This document shows positions 50,030 through 58,475 of a DNA stretch of 64,000 nt, piece by piece. The DNA is taken from positions 3,968,001 to 4,032,000 of the forward strand of contig NZ_CP121196.1 of assembly GCF_039994875.1 (NCBI RefSeq). The letters are read 5' to 3'. The notes beneath the pieces were generated by a model. It was not told the DNA's origin and did not search any database. It saw only the letters and a program-made list of their open reading frames with translations. How positions within the stretch are numbered: position 1 is the first letter of the stretch; each line of letters begins with the position of its first letter. The position numbers and the translations under genes were made by a program. Source of the stretch: Telmatobacter sp. DSM 110680. Lineage in GTDB: Bacteria; Acidobacteriota; Terriglobia; Terriglobales; Acidobacteriaceae.

Positions 50030-52549
50030 CTAGAACCTCTGCGAGTAAACCATGCCCGCATAGATGCTGACGCCCACCGCAGATTGAATTGCCGACTCGA
50101 TCGTCCGATTGAGGAGATTCTTCGCCATCGAGTCCGGAACGAACAGGATGTCGCGGTCCCGTATAGGAATGTCGGGATCGAGGCCGCGCAACATTCTTTT
50201 CAGATTGAGTGTCGTTATGGTGCGGCTTCCCTGCTGCTCGCGAATAAGCATACCCTTCGTCAATGCTGCGTTTTGCGCTGGTCCCCACGCCAGTGACAGC
50301 GCCTGCACTACCGTCGTAGTCTGCACCGGATCAACAGGAAAACCTCCCGGACGCACGACATCGCCGACGACATAGACAAGTCCAGCCCTGCTCACCTGGA
50401 CAGTGTCCCCGGGCAGCAACTCCGGATTGTGATTCGTACTGGTATCACCGCCTGTCGGATCCAGCACCACCGGAAGAAAAGTCTTTGGTTCGTTCCGATG
50501 AGCGATCGTTACGAGACGTCCTGCGTTCGCAGTAAGCCCGGACGCCATTGAAATCAGATCGAGCAGGCAATGATGGACCGTGTAGGTGTAAATTCCGGGG
50601 CGCGCGACTTCGCCTAGAATCGAAACGTCCTGACCGGCGTAGGCCCTGACGAGAACCGTAACCTGCGGATGAAGCAGCATGCCACGATCGATCAGGGCTC
50701 GCTCAATCGCATGCGCGGCAGTCGTCTCTCCCATCCCGCCGACCTCGACATCACCGGCCAGAGTCAATGTCACCGTGCCAGTCTCTGAAACTCGCACTGA
50801 GCCGCGCATATCTGGAGAGTGAGCTTCAGAAACTTCAAGTAGATCGCCAGGTGCGATCAGCGCAGCCATCGGCACCGTGGATGGAGCGTTTGCACCCGGA
50901 AGCACTCCAGCCAGCGTGGTCCCCTGTGGAGATTCCCACACGCTGGGCGCATCCTTTGCATTTGGCTGGCTCCTCGTTTCAGTTGATTGCGGAATTCGCG
51001 CGACGCCTGTCGGCAAGCCTGAGGTGCTGGGGGTAGGCGCCTGTGCACGACTCATGCCGACAGTGATGGCTACAAGCAGGATCAGCACTGCGGCTTGCGC
51101 AATTCTCAAGCTAAGCGATTCGCTGAGAAGCACTACGGCGAGTGCCATCCAAAGCGATACAAACAAAGTGATCGCCATATCCACCAGCAGATCGGGGGAA
51201 TAAGCCTCCACTGGTTGACGCGCATAATCGATTATCGAAATCTCGGAACCCTGGCTGCCCGCTGCCAGCCCCGCTTCCTCCATCTGCTGCGAGACCCGCA
51301 CATACATATCGTGATTTGCATTTGCCTCTTGCCGCATCACCGCATACTTCAGTGCTGCCTCGTTCATTTTCAACCCGGTGTCCGTGGCGTCCCTCAGGCT
51401 TTTGCGAACCAGTTGCTCACGATCTGAAGCGGTTCTCCATGAGCTGCGGAAACGTTCTAACAGCTTTGCGTCCTCTGCTTTGATTTGCGAATCCAGATCT
51501 TCTATCTGACTGCGAATCTCGACCACACGGGGAAAATTCGGCCCATGTTCAATACGAAGCTGCGCCTGCTCCTGCTCCAGATCGCTACGCCGCGTACGAA
51601 GTTGTACCAAAAGTGCGGACATGAAATTGCCAGTCGCCTGCAGCCTGGGATTCGAGGCCAATACCAGTTCTGGATCGCCTGCGACAGCCGATCGATATTC
51701 GGCTTCCGACACGATCCGATCCGTCGTCGCCGTCACTAGCTCCCTGCTTAGTACGTCAATTTCGCCCAACTGTGCAGCATGTTCTACATCCGTCCGCTGA
51801 CCGTTTGCAAGCGTTTCCGGGATGTTAAGCATGCCGTGTTGTCTTTGAAAATCCGTCAGCTTGCGATCATCGTCATCGGTCCGCGTCTTCAGCGCTACAA
51901 GCTGGGTAGTAAGCCAGGTTGTAGCATCCTGCGTGGCCTGTTTTCGCGCATTTTCATCCTGGCGGCAGAACGCCTCAATGAGTGCGTTCACAACTGCTGC
52001 GGACAGGGCTGCATCCTGCGACCGAAATCGGATTTGCAGCACAAGAGTTCGAGGAATAGTTTGCACCGTAAGTTTGCGCTGGAATTCATCCAGCAGAAAG
52101 GCTCGAGCTTCTGGATCGGGCTGGGTTGCATTAAAGGATGGGTATTTTCTTTTGAATGAATTATTGAATTCCGGGACCGCATAAAGCTTGAGGCGAGATA
52201 TGACGTCCCATCCAAGCTGGTCGCTACGAAAGACACTGGCAAGCGTTTCGAGCTGAACCTGACCAGACGCAAACGAACCAGAAGTTGCCGGTTCATGGGT
52301 CAGTACTGACAGAGTGGAACCGCGCAATGCGACGCGGGCGGTAGCTTCATAAACATTGGAAGCCACCATGCAATAGATCAGGCAAGCAACAAGAGACGAG
52401 CCTACAATCAGCGCAAACATCTTGCGATGGCGGCGAATCGTCAGCCAGAGCTCATGTATCGATGTAGAGGAAGGTTGCCTCGATGCGCGGCTTTGTGACA
52501 AACCGCGGCTCTCCGTTCGCTCTTCTTGGACCGCGCTAGTCTCCGGCAA
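50030..52549 (-). CDS. Fused Wzz-type chain-length regulator and Wza-type polysaccharide export protein
   Basis: One open frame of 839 residues. Part 1 (1-480) is a polysaccharide co-polymerase: inner-membrane helix at about 44-64, a long periplasmic region with coiled coils (about 190-420), and a second helix at about 454-475. No C-terminal tyrosine kinase is attached. Residues 481-504 look like a signal peptide (RIAQAAVLILLVAITVGMSR, possible cleavage near SRA). Part 2 is an outer-membrane export protein: polysaccharide export domain (about 570-650, APGDLLEV ... RVSETGTVTLTLAGDV) and two SLBB-like segments (ILGEVARPGIYTY and YVVGDVVRPGGFPV). The start is a TTG at 52549. An internal TTG at 51109 could start part 2 alone, but it has no ribosome site. 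The topology allows a natural polyprotein. Confidence 0.85.
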   Translation of the reverse strand: MPETSAVQEERTESRGLSQSRASRQPSSTSIHELWLTIRRHRKMFALIVGSSLVACLIYCMVASNVYEATARVALRGSTLSVLTHEPATSGSFASGQVQLETLASVFRSDQLGWDVISRLKLYAVPEFNNSFKRKYPSFNATQPDPEARAFLLDEFQRKLTVQTIPRTLVLQIRFRSQDAALSAAVVNALIEAFCRQDENARKQATQDATTWLTTQLVALKTRTDDDDRKLTDFQRQHGMLNIPETLANGQRTDVEHAAQLGEIDVLSRELVTATTDRIVSEAEYRSAVAGDPELVLASNPRLQATGNFMSALLVQLRTRRSDLEQEQAQLRIEHGPNFPRVVEIRSQIEDLDSQIKAEDAKLLERFRSSWRTASDREQLVRKSLRDATDTGLKMNEAALKYAVMRQEANANHDMYVRVSQQMEEAGLAAGSQGSEISIIDYARQPVEAYSPDLLVDMAITLFVSLWMALAVVLLSESLSLRIAQAAVLILLVAITVGMSRAQAPTPSTSGLPTGVARIPQSTETRSQPNAKDAPSVWESPQGTTLAGVLPGANAPSTVPMAALIAPGDLLEVSEAHSPDMRGSVRVSETGTVTLTLAGDVEVGGMGETTAAHAIERALIDRGMLLHPQVTVLVRAYAGQDVSILGEVARPGIYTYTVHHCLLDLISMASGLTANAGRLVTIAHRNEPKTFLPVVLDPTGGDTSTNHNPELLPGDTVQVSRAGLVYVVGDVVRPGGFPVDPVQTTTVVQALSLAWGPAQNAALTKGMLIREQQGSRTITTLNLKRMLRGLDPDIPIRDRDILFVPDSMAKNLLNRTIESAIQSAVGVSIYAGMVYSQRF

Positions 52550-52725
52550 AGATCGGCATCCTCAGTTCCGTTGGTTTCCGCAAAGTGATCGCCGAATACA
52601 GCACGAAAAACCGCAGCGGATAGAACTGTCAACAGTGTGCCTATCCCACGCTTACTTGTTAGTGAGGGGCGTCACATATGAGAGACGGCAGAAACCTTCC
52701 GGAATCTTTAACCTGAGAAACGCTA

Positions 52726-53664
52726 CTAGGATCCAGACCGATACCAATCCACAGTTCGACGCAGGCCCTCTTTGAAGTTTACGATCGGTTTGTAGCCAAG
52801 CAGTTCCCCAGCCAACGCAATGTCCGCAAGCGAATCGCGGATGTCGCCGGAACGCGGCTGACCAAATGCTGCGTCTCCGTCGTATGCGGTCAAATCACGA
52901 AGAACGCTAAATGTCTCATTGAGCGTGATGCGGGAGCCCGTTGCAACGTTCATCATCTGGCCGGAGACCTTTTCTGCCGGAGCGTTAGCGGCCAGCAAAT
53001 TGGCATGAACCACATTGTCGATGTAGGTGAAATCGCGGCTTTGCTCGCCGTCTCCGTAGATCGTTGGCTGCTCGCCCGCCAGCATCCGCCTGCAAAAGAT
53101 CGCTAACACGCCGGAGTAATGCGATGTCGGGTCCTGAAAGGGGCCGAATACATTGAAATACCGCAGCACCACGGTTTCCAGGCCGTATACACGTGCGAAA
53201 GCCCGCATATACTGCTCTCCGGCAAGTTTGGCAACCGCATACGGTGAAATCGGATTCGGCAACATATCCTCGCGCTTTGGCAGCGTAGGCGTGTCTCCAT
53301 ACGCAGACGAGGAACCCGCATAGATAACCCGGCGAACGCCTGCGTCCCGGGCGGCAACCAGCAGGTTGAGAGTGGCAGTCACGCAATGCAGATTCGTGCC
53401 TGCGGGGTCGGCAACCGAACGCGGCACGGACGCCAGGGCAGCCTCGTGAAACACGATCTCAACGCCCTCGCAGGCGTCCGCACACTGTCTCGGATCGGTT
53501 AGGTCACCTTCTATAAATTCCATACTTTCGAGGCCGACAAGGTTACTGCGCTTACCAGTAATCAGGTTGTCGATACCGCGAACGGATTCTCCGCGCTTTA
53601 ATAAAGCCGCAGCAATTGACCGTCCAATGAATCCTGCCGCTCCTGTCACAAGATACTTTGCCAA
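52726..53664 (-). CDS. NAD-dependent UDP-hexose/UDP-HexNAc 4-epimerase (GalE/WbpP-like)
   Basis: A 312-residue short-chain (extended) dehydrogenase-type epimerase. The Rossmann motif is VTGAAGFIG at 7-15. The catalytic Ser/Thr region is AGSSSAYGD (about 116-124) and the Y142-x3-K146 pair is in SPYAVAKLAGEQY. ALASVPRSVADPAGTN and RYFNVFGPFQDPTSHYSGVLAIF resemble WbpP, the UDP-GlcNAc 4-epimerase. Start is a TTG at 53664 with GGAGG about six bases upstream. The divergent neighbour is a UDP-HexNAc dehydrogenase, so the pair probably makes a HexNAcA sugar nucleotide for the polysaccharide. The exact substrate is inferred. Confidence 0.87.
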   Translation of the reverse strand: MAKYLVTGAAGFIGRSIAAALLKRGESVRGIDNLITGKRSNLVGLESMEFIEGDLTDPRQCADACEGVEIVFHEAALASVPRSVADPAGTNLHCVTATLNLLVAARDAGVRRVIYAGSSSAYGDTPTLPKREDMLPNPISPYAVAKLAGEQYMRAFARVYGLETVVLRYFNVFGPFQDPTSHYSGVLAIFCRRMLAGEQPTIYGDGEQSRDFTYIDNVVHANLLAANAPAEKVSGQMMNVATGSRITLNETFSVLRDLTAYDGDAAFGQPRSGDIRDSLADIALAGELLGYKPIVNFKEGLRRTVDWYRSGS

Positions 53665-53764
53665 TCAGGCCTCCAGCCCGGCATGGTGTTAACGCCGAAG
53701 ACAAGATTACTATCGGCCACCTGCTTGTGTGGATCGCCGTCCCATCCCCTTTACAATTAAACGC

Positions 53765-55111
53765 ATGACCGCAAAAGCAACGATATCTCTGACAGAACTC
53801 AAGAAGAAGGTAGAGAGCAGGCAGGCCCGGATCGGAATCGTCGGGATGGGTTATGTCGGGCTACCCCTGGCGTTGCTTTTCAGCGAAGAGCGGTTTGCCG
53901 TCACCGGATTTGATATTGAGGAGCGAAAGGTCAGTACGCTGAACGCAGGCGGCTCCTACATCGTGCGCATTCTTCCGGCTGCCATTCAAAAAGCAAAGAA
54001 GTCCGGTTTCCACGCCACGACCAATTACGCTGACATCGCGAAGATGGACGCGATCATCATCTGCGTTCCCACCCCTCTGAACGAGTACCATGAGCCAGAT
54101 CTGAGTTACGTTACAGGCACGGTTGAATCGATCGCTCCGCACTTGCACGAGGGACAACTCGTGATCCTGGAGAGCACGACTTACCCCGGCACAACCGAAG
54201 AGATTGTCGTTCCACTTATCGAAAATGGAAATCATCACAATCTGAAGGTCGCTCGCACACTCGATGACCTCGGAGTCCACGTCGCATTCTCGCCCGAACG
54301 CGAAGATCCAGGTAACGAAACCGTCGCGCGTCACGACATCCCCAAGGTCGTAGGCGGTTGTGGCCCAGCCGCGTCGGAGCTTGCAGCTGCGTTCTACGGC
54401 ACCATTTTTCGGCGCGTAGTTCCAGTCAGCAGCCCGTCCGCCGCCGAGATGACCAAACTGCTCGAGAACATCTATCGCTGCGTGAACATCGCGTTGGTAA
54501 ACGAGCTAAAACAACTTTGCATGCGCATGGGCATCGATATTCACGAAGTGATCGACGCCGCAAAGACCAAGCCTTTTGGCTTTCAGGCGTTCTATCCCGG
54601 ACCCGGCCTGGGTGGCCACTGCATTCCGATCGACCCCTTCTATCTTTCGTGGAAGGCAAAGCAATTCGACTTCCGCACCCGGTTTATCGAACTGGCCGGC
54701 GAAGTCAACATCAACATGCCCTACTTTGTCATCGACCAGCTTGCTGATGGGCTCAATCGTAATCGAAAGTCAATTAACGGATCGAAGATCCTCGTGCTCG
54801 GCCTGGCTTACAAACGCGACATCGACGATCTGCGCGAGTCCCCTTCTCTGACGATTATTGAGTTGCTTCGCGACAAAGGCGCTGAAGTGTCATACAACGA
54901 TCCTTTCTTTCCGAAGGTCGGCCACGGACGTCACTATGCGCTGAACATGACCAACACGCCTCTCGAAAATCTCGGGCAGTACGATGCCGTGATGATCGTT
55001 ACCGATCACACTTCGTACGACTACCGTGCGATCGTGGAGCAGTCACAACTGGTTATCGATACACGAAACGCCACCAAGGGTATCGAGTCGCCTAAAATTG
55101 TGCACTGCTAG
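53765..55111 (+). CDS. UDP-N-acetyl-D-glucosamine/galactosamine 6-dehydrogenase (WbpA/TviB-like)
   Basis: A 448-residue nucleotide-sugar dehydrogenase. The NAD fold is IGIVGMGYVGLPLALLFSE. The central domain has AEMTKLLENIYRCVNIALVNE. The catalytic Cys286 is in FYPGPGLGGHCIPIDPFYL, and the C-terminal domain has LVLGLAYKRDIDDLRESPSLTIIELL. FSPEREDPGN is typical of the UDP-HexNAc branch rather than UDP-glucose dehydrogenase. The ATG at 53765 is used; a TACAAT element lies just eight bases before it. It is divergent from the 4-epimerase, a TviB/TviC-type pair. Confidence 0.92.
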   Translation: MTAKATISLTELKKKVESRQARIGIVGMGYVGLPLALLFSEERFAVTGFDIEERKVSTLNAGGSYIVRILPAAIQKAKKSGFHATTNYADIAKMDAIIICVPTPLNEYHEPDLSYVTGTVESIAPHLHEGQLVILESTTYPGTTEEIVVPLIENGNHHNLKVARTLDDLGVHVAFSPEREDPGNETVARHDIPKVVGGCGPAASELAAAFYGTIFRRVVPVSSPSAAEMTKLLENIYRCVNIALVNELKQLCMRMGIDIHEVIDAAKTKPFGFQAFYPGPGLGGHCIPIDPFYLSWKAKQFDFRTRFIELAGEVNINMPYFVIDQLADGLNRNRKSINGSKILVLGLAYKRDIDDLRESPSLTIIELLRDKGAEVSYNDPFFPKVGHGRHYALNMTNTPLENLGQYDAVMIVTDHTSYDYRAIVEQSQLVIDTRNATKGIESPKIVHC

Positions 55112-55223
55112 AGCCGCTGGACACTCAGCTTTGGCACTCTTGTTCCGAATTCTCTGTCCAGCCACACTTCTGATCCGCTAAACTCGGCTCTCAAGTCACT
55201 ATTTTCTCTTGAGGTCAAGCCGC

Positions 55224-55553
55224 GTGAACGAATGGAAGCTTGTACAGAAAGACTCCTCCGAGGCGCTCGCCCGTCTACATTTCTTCTCGGTCACAAAGAA
55301 ACACGCGAAAGGTGAGATCGAAGCGCGTATCACTGTTAAGGAATTTGCTAGCTCGAAGACCAGTGACATGCAGTTCTATGCCACGGCCGACCTGGAACTG
55401 AACCAAAAGACCCTGCGTTTCCAACCCTGCGGTTGGAGTGAGACGCTTGTAGGCGCACTCGGCGAATGTATGCGCAACCTGCGCAAGTTCGACTACGAAT
55501 CGGCCGACGACCCCTCTGCGCTACCATCAGATTGCGGTCCGGTGATCACCTAA
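55224..55553 (+). CDS. Small protein of unknown function
   Basis: A protein of about 109 residues without signal or membrane segments, starting at a GTG at 55224 with GAGGT about nine bases upstream (a TTG at 55209 is the alternative). A beta-rich body (EARITVKEFASSKTSDMQFYATADLELNQKTLRFQP) is followed by a helix with LVGALGECMRNLRKFDYE. The KEFAS and PCGWSETLVGAL stretches look conserved, but I cannot name a family. It lies just before trmO on the same strand (34-base gap). Confidence 0.6.
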   Translation: MNEWKLVQKDSSEALARLHFFSVTKKHAKGEIEARITVKEFASSKTSDMQFYATADLELNQKTLRFQPCGWSETLVGALGECMRNLRKFDYESADDPSALPSDCGPVIT

Positions 55554-55587
55554 ACCGCGCATCCTTGCAACGCGGAGCGCTGATCCC

Positions 55588-56037
55588 GTGTTTACGCCTA
55601 AAGCTATCGGTTTTGTTCGCAGCCCCTATACCGACACCAAATCCATTCCAAAAGGGCTGGGCGCCCGGCACGTCGCAGATGGAGTGCTCGAGATCCTACC
55701 CGAGTTTGAGCCCGGGCTAATGGACATTGAAGGCTTTTCGCACCTCTTCGTCATCTGGACCTTCGACCGTTCTGAGGGATTCGACCTGATTGGCAGTCCG
55801 CCGTTCGAGGAACGGCCACATGGCGTATTTTCCACGCGCTCTCCGCGGCGGCCCAACCCCATCGCGCTCACAGTAGTCGAATTGAAAAACCGCGAGGGAA
55901 ATTTGCTCAATGTGCATGGCGTAGACATGCTGGATGGCACGCCGATTCTCGATATCAAGCCCTATCTCTCAAGCATTCCTGCGGAAAAACTGCGTCGCGG
56001 GTGGATCGCCGAGGCAGAGGCGCGAAAGCAAGGCTGA
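55588..56037 (+). CDS. trmO: tRNA (N6-threonylcarbamoyladenosine(37)-N6)-methyltransferase TrmO
   Basis: A 149-residue TsaA/YaeB-family SAM-dependent methyltransferase that adds a methyl to t6A37 of tRNA. The family signature is FSTRSPRRPNPIALTVVELKNREGNLLNVHGVDMLDGTPILDIKPYL, with FVIWTFDRSEGF before it. It starts with GFVRSPYTDTKSIPKGLGARHVADGVLEI, also typical. The start is a GTG at 55588 with GGAG ten bases upstream. The short length (E. coli TrmO has 235) indicates only the catalytic domain, as in archaeal and many bacterial versions. Confidence 0.92.
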   Translation: MFTPKAIGFVRSPYTDTKSIPKGLGARHVADGVLEILPEFEPGLMDIEGFSHLFVIWTFDRSEGFDLIGSPPFEERPHGVFSTRSPRRPNPIALTVVELKNREGNLLNVHGVDMLDGTPILDIKPYLSSIPAEKLRRGWIAEAEARKQG

Positions 56038-56189
56038 CAGCAGTCGGGAATATCCACAGACATTTATTCAGATGCTCTTCGATGTACCGCATTCAGGCAC
56101 GCAAATAATCCACACCGACAACTCAATCCCGCCGCCCTGCCTCTAAGTTTCCAACGGAAGAGAAATCTTCCAGAAGGAGAGAGTCGTCT

Positions 56190-56306
56190 ATGGCCTTCAA
56201 GAGAATCGGCAACGAAACTCACGAACGGCAACAAGAAAACTCGTGCATCAAGGGTTGTACAGGCAAAGGGAGGGAAACTCGGGCTGAGCTCGAACGAACT
56301 ACCTAA
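56190..56306 (+). CDS. Possible small protein (38 residues)
   Basis: An ATG at 56190 with AAGGAGAG eight bases upstream opens 38 codons ending in TAA at 56304. The product starts MAFKRIGNETHERQQENS and contains a C-x4-C pair; it is polar, basic and has no signal. The strong ribosome site and the terminator 60 bases downstream support a short transcription unit. Otherwise there is no evidence, and I cannot name it. Confidence 0.3.
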   Translation: MAFKRIGNETHERQQENSCIKGCTGKGRETRAELERTT

Positions 56307-56368
56307 TCTGTAACACCCGAGTTGTGATCCAGTTACCGAAATGGATCTTCGAAAATTCGGAAGCACTG

Positions 56369-56400
56369 GGGCGAGATCTCGCGAGGGATCCCGCCCTTTT
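56369..56400 (+). terminator. Probable intrinsic terminator
   Basis: GGGCG (56369-56373) pairs with CGCCC (56392-56396). The stem continues with GATC/GATC and a C-G pair, interrupted by one mismatch and a T-G pair, around a GCGA tetraloop (56381-56384). TTTT follows at 56397-56400. It would end transcripts coming from trmO or the small frame at 56190. Confidence 0.55.
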
Positions 56401-56541
56401 GCTGTAGTGGCACCATGGCGCTTCCAATAAAATGCACCTGACCTCGAACCAGTATTCGCACACAAAGCCGTGCACTCCCTTGCGAGCTTCCGCCGAACTG
56501 CCGACCAAGGGTCTAATCGTGTATTGTGAGTGGGTTCGCCT

Positions 56542-58458
56542 ATGAACCTCCTCTCTTCCACGCTGGCGGAACCGCAAAGCTTCTCACCGTGGGAAAAGCT
56601 GCTCCTTCTGGCATTTATCATCGTCTCCGCCACCCTTTTCTGGCGCCGCTTCAGCCCCATTCTCAGGCGGATCCTCGACTCCAAAAAAGACCCCAATTTT
56701 AAACTCTCCCCCGTCGCCAGGCGGGTATGGGACTTCTTTTGGGAAGTTATTTGCCAGGCAAAAGTCATCCGCGAGCGCCCTCTCCCCGGAATTGCACATG
56801 CCTTTGTTTTCTGGGGTTTCTGCGCCTTTGCAATAGTTACCTTGAACCATGTCGCAGTCGGATTTGGGGTTGGATTCCTGAATCCGCGAGGCTTGGTAGG
56901 CGAATTCTACTTCTACCTTGCGGCAATATTTGCAGTTGCCTGCGCAGTGGGAATCTTCGGCCTGTTCGTCCGCAGGTTTCTGGTGCGCCCCCGCTGGCTA
57001 GGCGCCAAAGTTTCATATGAATCCGGGTTTATCGCCTTCTTGATATTCATGCTGATGGTGACGTACCTGGCAAGTTTTGCCGTCAACGATTCCAGCCCCG
57101 CCGCACGCATCCTCTGGTGGACCCATACGCTGTCGCTTCTAATTTTCCTGCCGATCATTCCGCACACCAAACATCTTCACCTGATCCTCAGTCCAGCAAC
57201 GATTTTCTTATCTCGTGGAGGTTTCAGCAACATCCCCCCGCTGGTCGGCGATGAAGATTTTGGCTTGGTGGCCGGGACGGATCTGACGCAGCTTGCGAGT
57301 TTGCAGGCCTACTCCTGCGTGGAGTGCGGTCGATGCACCGAACATTGCCCAGCGAACAACACCGGCAAGGAACTCAACCCGAAAGAAATCATTCTCGGCA
57401 TTCGCGGCTACCTCAATGAATTCGGCCCCGCCTCAACCGAAAACATCATCGGCAAATACAACTCGATAACGGCTGATTTCCAGTGCACCACCTGCGGCGC
57501 GTGCGAATATCAATGCCCTGTCGGTATCGAGCATCTCCCGATCATCATCGGGCTCCGCCGCGGCGCGGTGAACACCGGCGCATGGGAAGACGAGCACGGC
57601 GCAAAGCTGTTTCTCACCCTCGAGCGCGGATCGAATGCGCTCGGCATGAGCGCTCTGGAACGGGACAAATTCATTCAGAAGCAGGAACTGCCTATCTTCG
57701 ACGGCACCCAGGAATACTGCCTGTGGCTCGGCTGCATGGGAGGTTACGATCCCAAAGGTCGCGAAATCGTCGCCGACTTCGCACGCGTCATGAACTATCT
57801 CGGCACAAGCTATGGTGTATTGCGCAAGGAGAAGTGCACCGGCGATCCCGTCCGCCGCCTCGGCAACGACCTCCTCTTCCAACAACTCGCCGAAGCCAAT
57901 CTTGAAGCCTTGGCGCAGAACAAGGTAAAGAAGATCGTCTCCATCTGCCCACATTGCGTGCGCACCATCCAGGAAGACTGGAAAGAGTTCGGCACGCCAC
58001 CCGAGATCGAACACCACAGCGAATTCCTCGCCCGCTTTGGCGACAAACTGCCGAAACAAAATACGCCGGAAGGTAAAGCCCAGGAAAAGATCGCCTATCA
58101 CGATCCCTGCTACCTCGGCCGCTATCGCAATGTCTACGAGGAGCCGCGCGCCGTCGCGGGCCTTGCCGGAGAAGTTGTCGAAGCGCCCCGCTCGCATGAG
58201 CGCAGCTTCTGTTGCGGAGCGGGCGGCGGCCTTGTCTTTCTAGGCGAAGAAACTGGAGATCGCGTAAGTCACACGCGCGCTAAAGAGCTTGTTGCCACCG
58301 GCGCCACCACCATCGGCACTGCCTGCCCGTTCTGCAACACGATGTTCCGCGACGCCCTTGCGGCAACAGGCGAGGCTGCTCCGCAATTACTCGACATTGC
58401 CCAGTTGACGGCGCGCGGCCTTCCGCAAAGCAATCCCATCAAAACTGAACAACCGTAA
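56542..58458 (+). CDS. Membrane-bound Fe-S ETF:(mena)quinone oxidoreductase (EMO/HdrD-like)
   Basis: A 638-residue protein. The N-terminal 220 residues hold five or six membrane helices of a NarI-like cytochrome b domain. Two [4Fe-4S] ferredoxin motifs follow (CVECGRCTEHCP and CTTCGACEYQCP), then two CCG (DUF224) domains: LWLGCMGGYD with ICPHCV, and YHDPCYLGRYRN with RSFCCGAGGG and ACPFCNTMF. This order is that of the membrane ETF:menaquinone oxidoreductase and of mycobacterial FadF-type proteins, which carry electrons from beta-oxidation via ETF to quinone. etfB and etfA directly follow. The ATG at 56542 is used; a GTG at 56530 is possible. Confidence 0.88.
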   Translation: MNLLSSTLAEPQSFSPWEKLLLLAFIIVSATLFWRRFSPILRRILDSKKDPNFKLSPVARRVWDFFWEVICQAKVIRERPLPGIAHAFVFWGFCAFAIVTLNHVAVGFGVGFLNPRGLVGEFYFYLAAIFAVACAVGIFGLFVRRFLVRPRWLGAKVSYESGFIAFLIFMLMVTYLASFAVNDSSPAARILWWTHTLSLLIFLPIIPHTKHLHLILSPATIFLSRGGFSNIPPLVGDEDFGLVAGTDLTQLASLQAYSCVECGRCTEHCPANNTGKELNPKEIILGIRGYLNEFGPASTENIIGKYNSITADFQCTTCGACEYQCPVGIEHLPIIIGLRRGAVNTGAWEDEHGAKLFLTLERGSNALGMSALERDKFIQKQELPIFDGTQEYCLWLGCMGGYDPKGREIVADFARVMNYLGTSYGVLRKEKCTGDPVRRLGNDLLFQQLAEANLEALAQNKVKKIVSICPHCVRTIQEDWKEFGTPPEIEHHSEFLARFGDKLPKQNTPEGKAQEKIAYHDPCYLGRYRNVYEEPRAVAGLAGEVVEAPRSHERSFCCGAGGGLVFLGEETGDRVSHTRAKELVATGATTIGTACPFCNTMFRDALAATGEAAPQLLDIAQLTARGLPQSNPIKTEQP

Positions 58459-58475
58459 TTCCGGAGTCATCCCGC

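Larger units (their letters stand above)
56038..56541. other. Intergenic region between trmO and the ETF-quinone oxidoreductase gene
   Basis: A 504-base stretch. It holds a possible 38-codon reading frame (56190-56306) and a probable intrinsic terminator (56369-56400), and it should hold the promoter for the oxidoreductase-etfBA operon. The minus-strand frame 56064-56768 has no recognisable features and overlaps the next gene. Confidence 0.55.

Noticed and set aside
51000-51120. Two separate genes (wzz and wza) instead of a fusion
   Set aside because: No stop codon separates the parts and the only candidate internal start, TTG at 51109, has no ribosome site; kept as an alternative within the fusion entry.
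56064-56768. Minus-strand open frame of 234 codons between trmO and the ETF oxidoreductase
   Set aside because: Arg/Ser/Leu-rich composition without motif, and it overlaps the start of the well-supported oxidoreductase gene.
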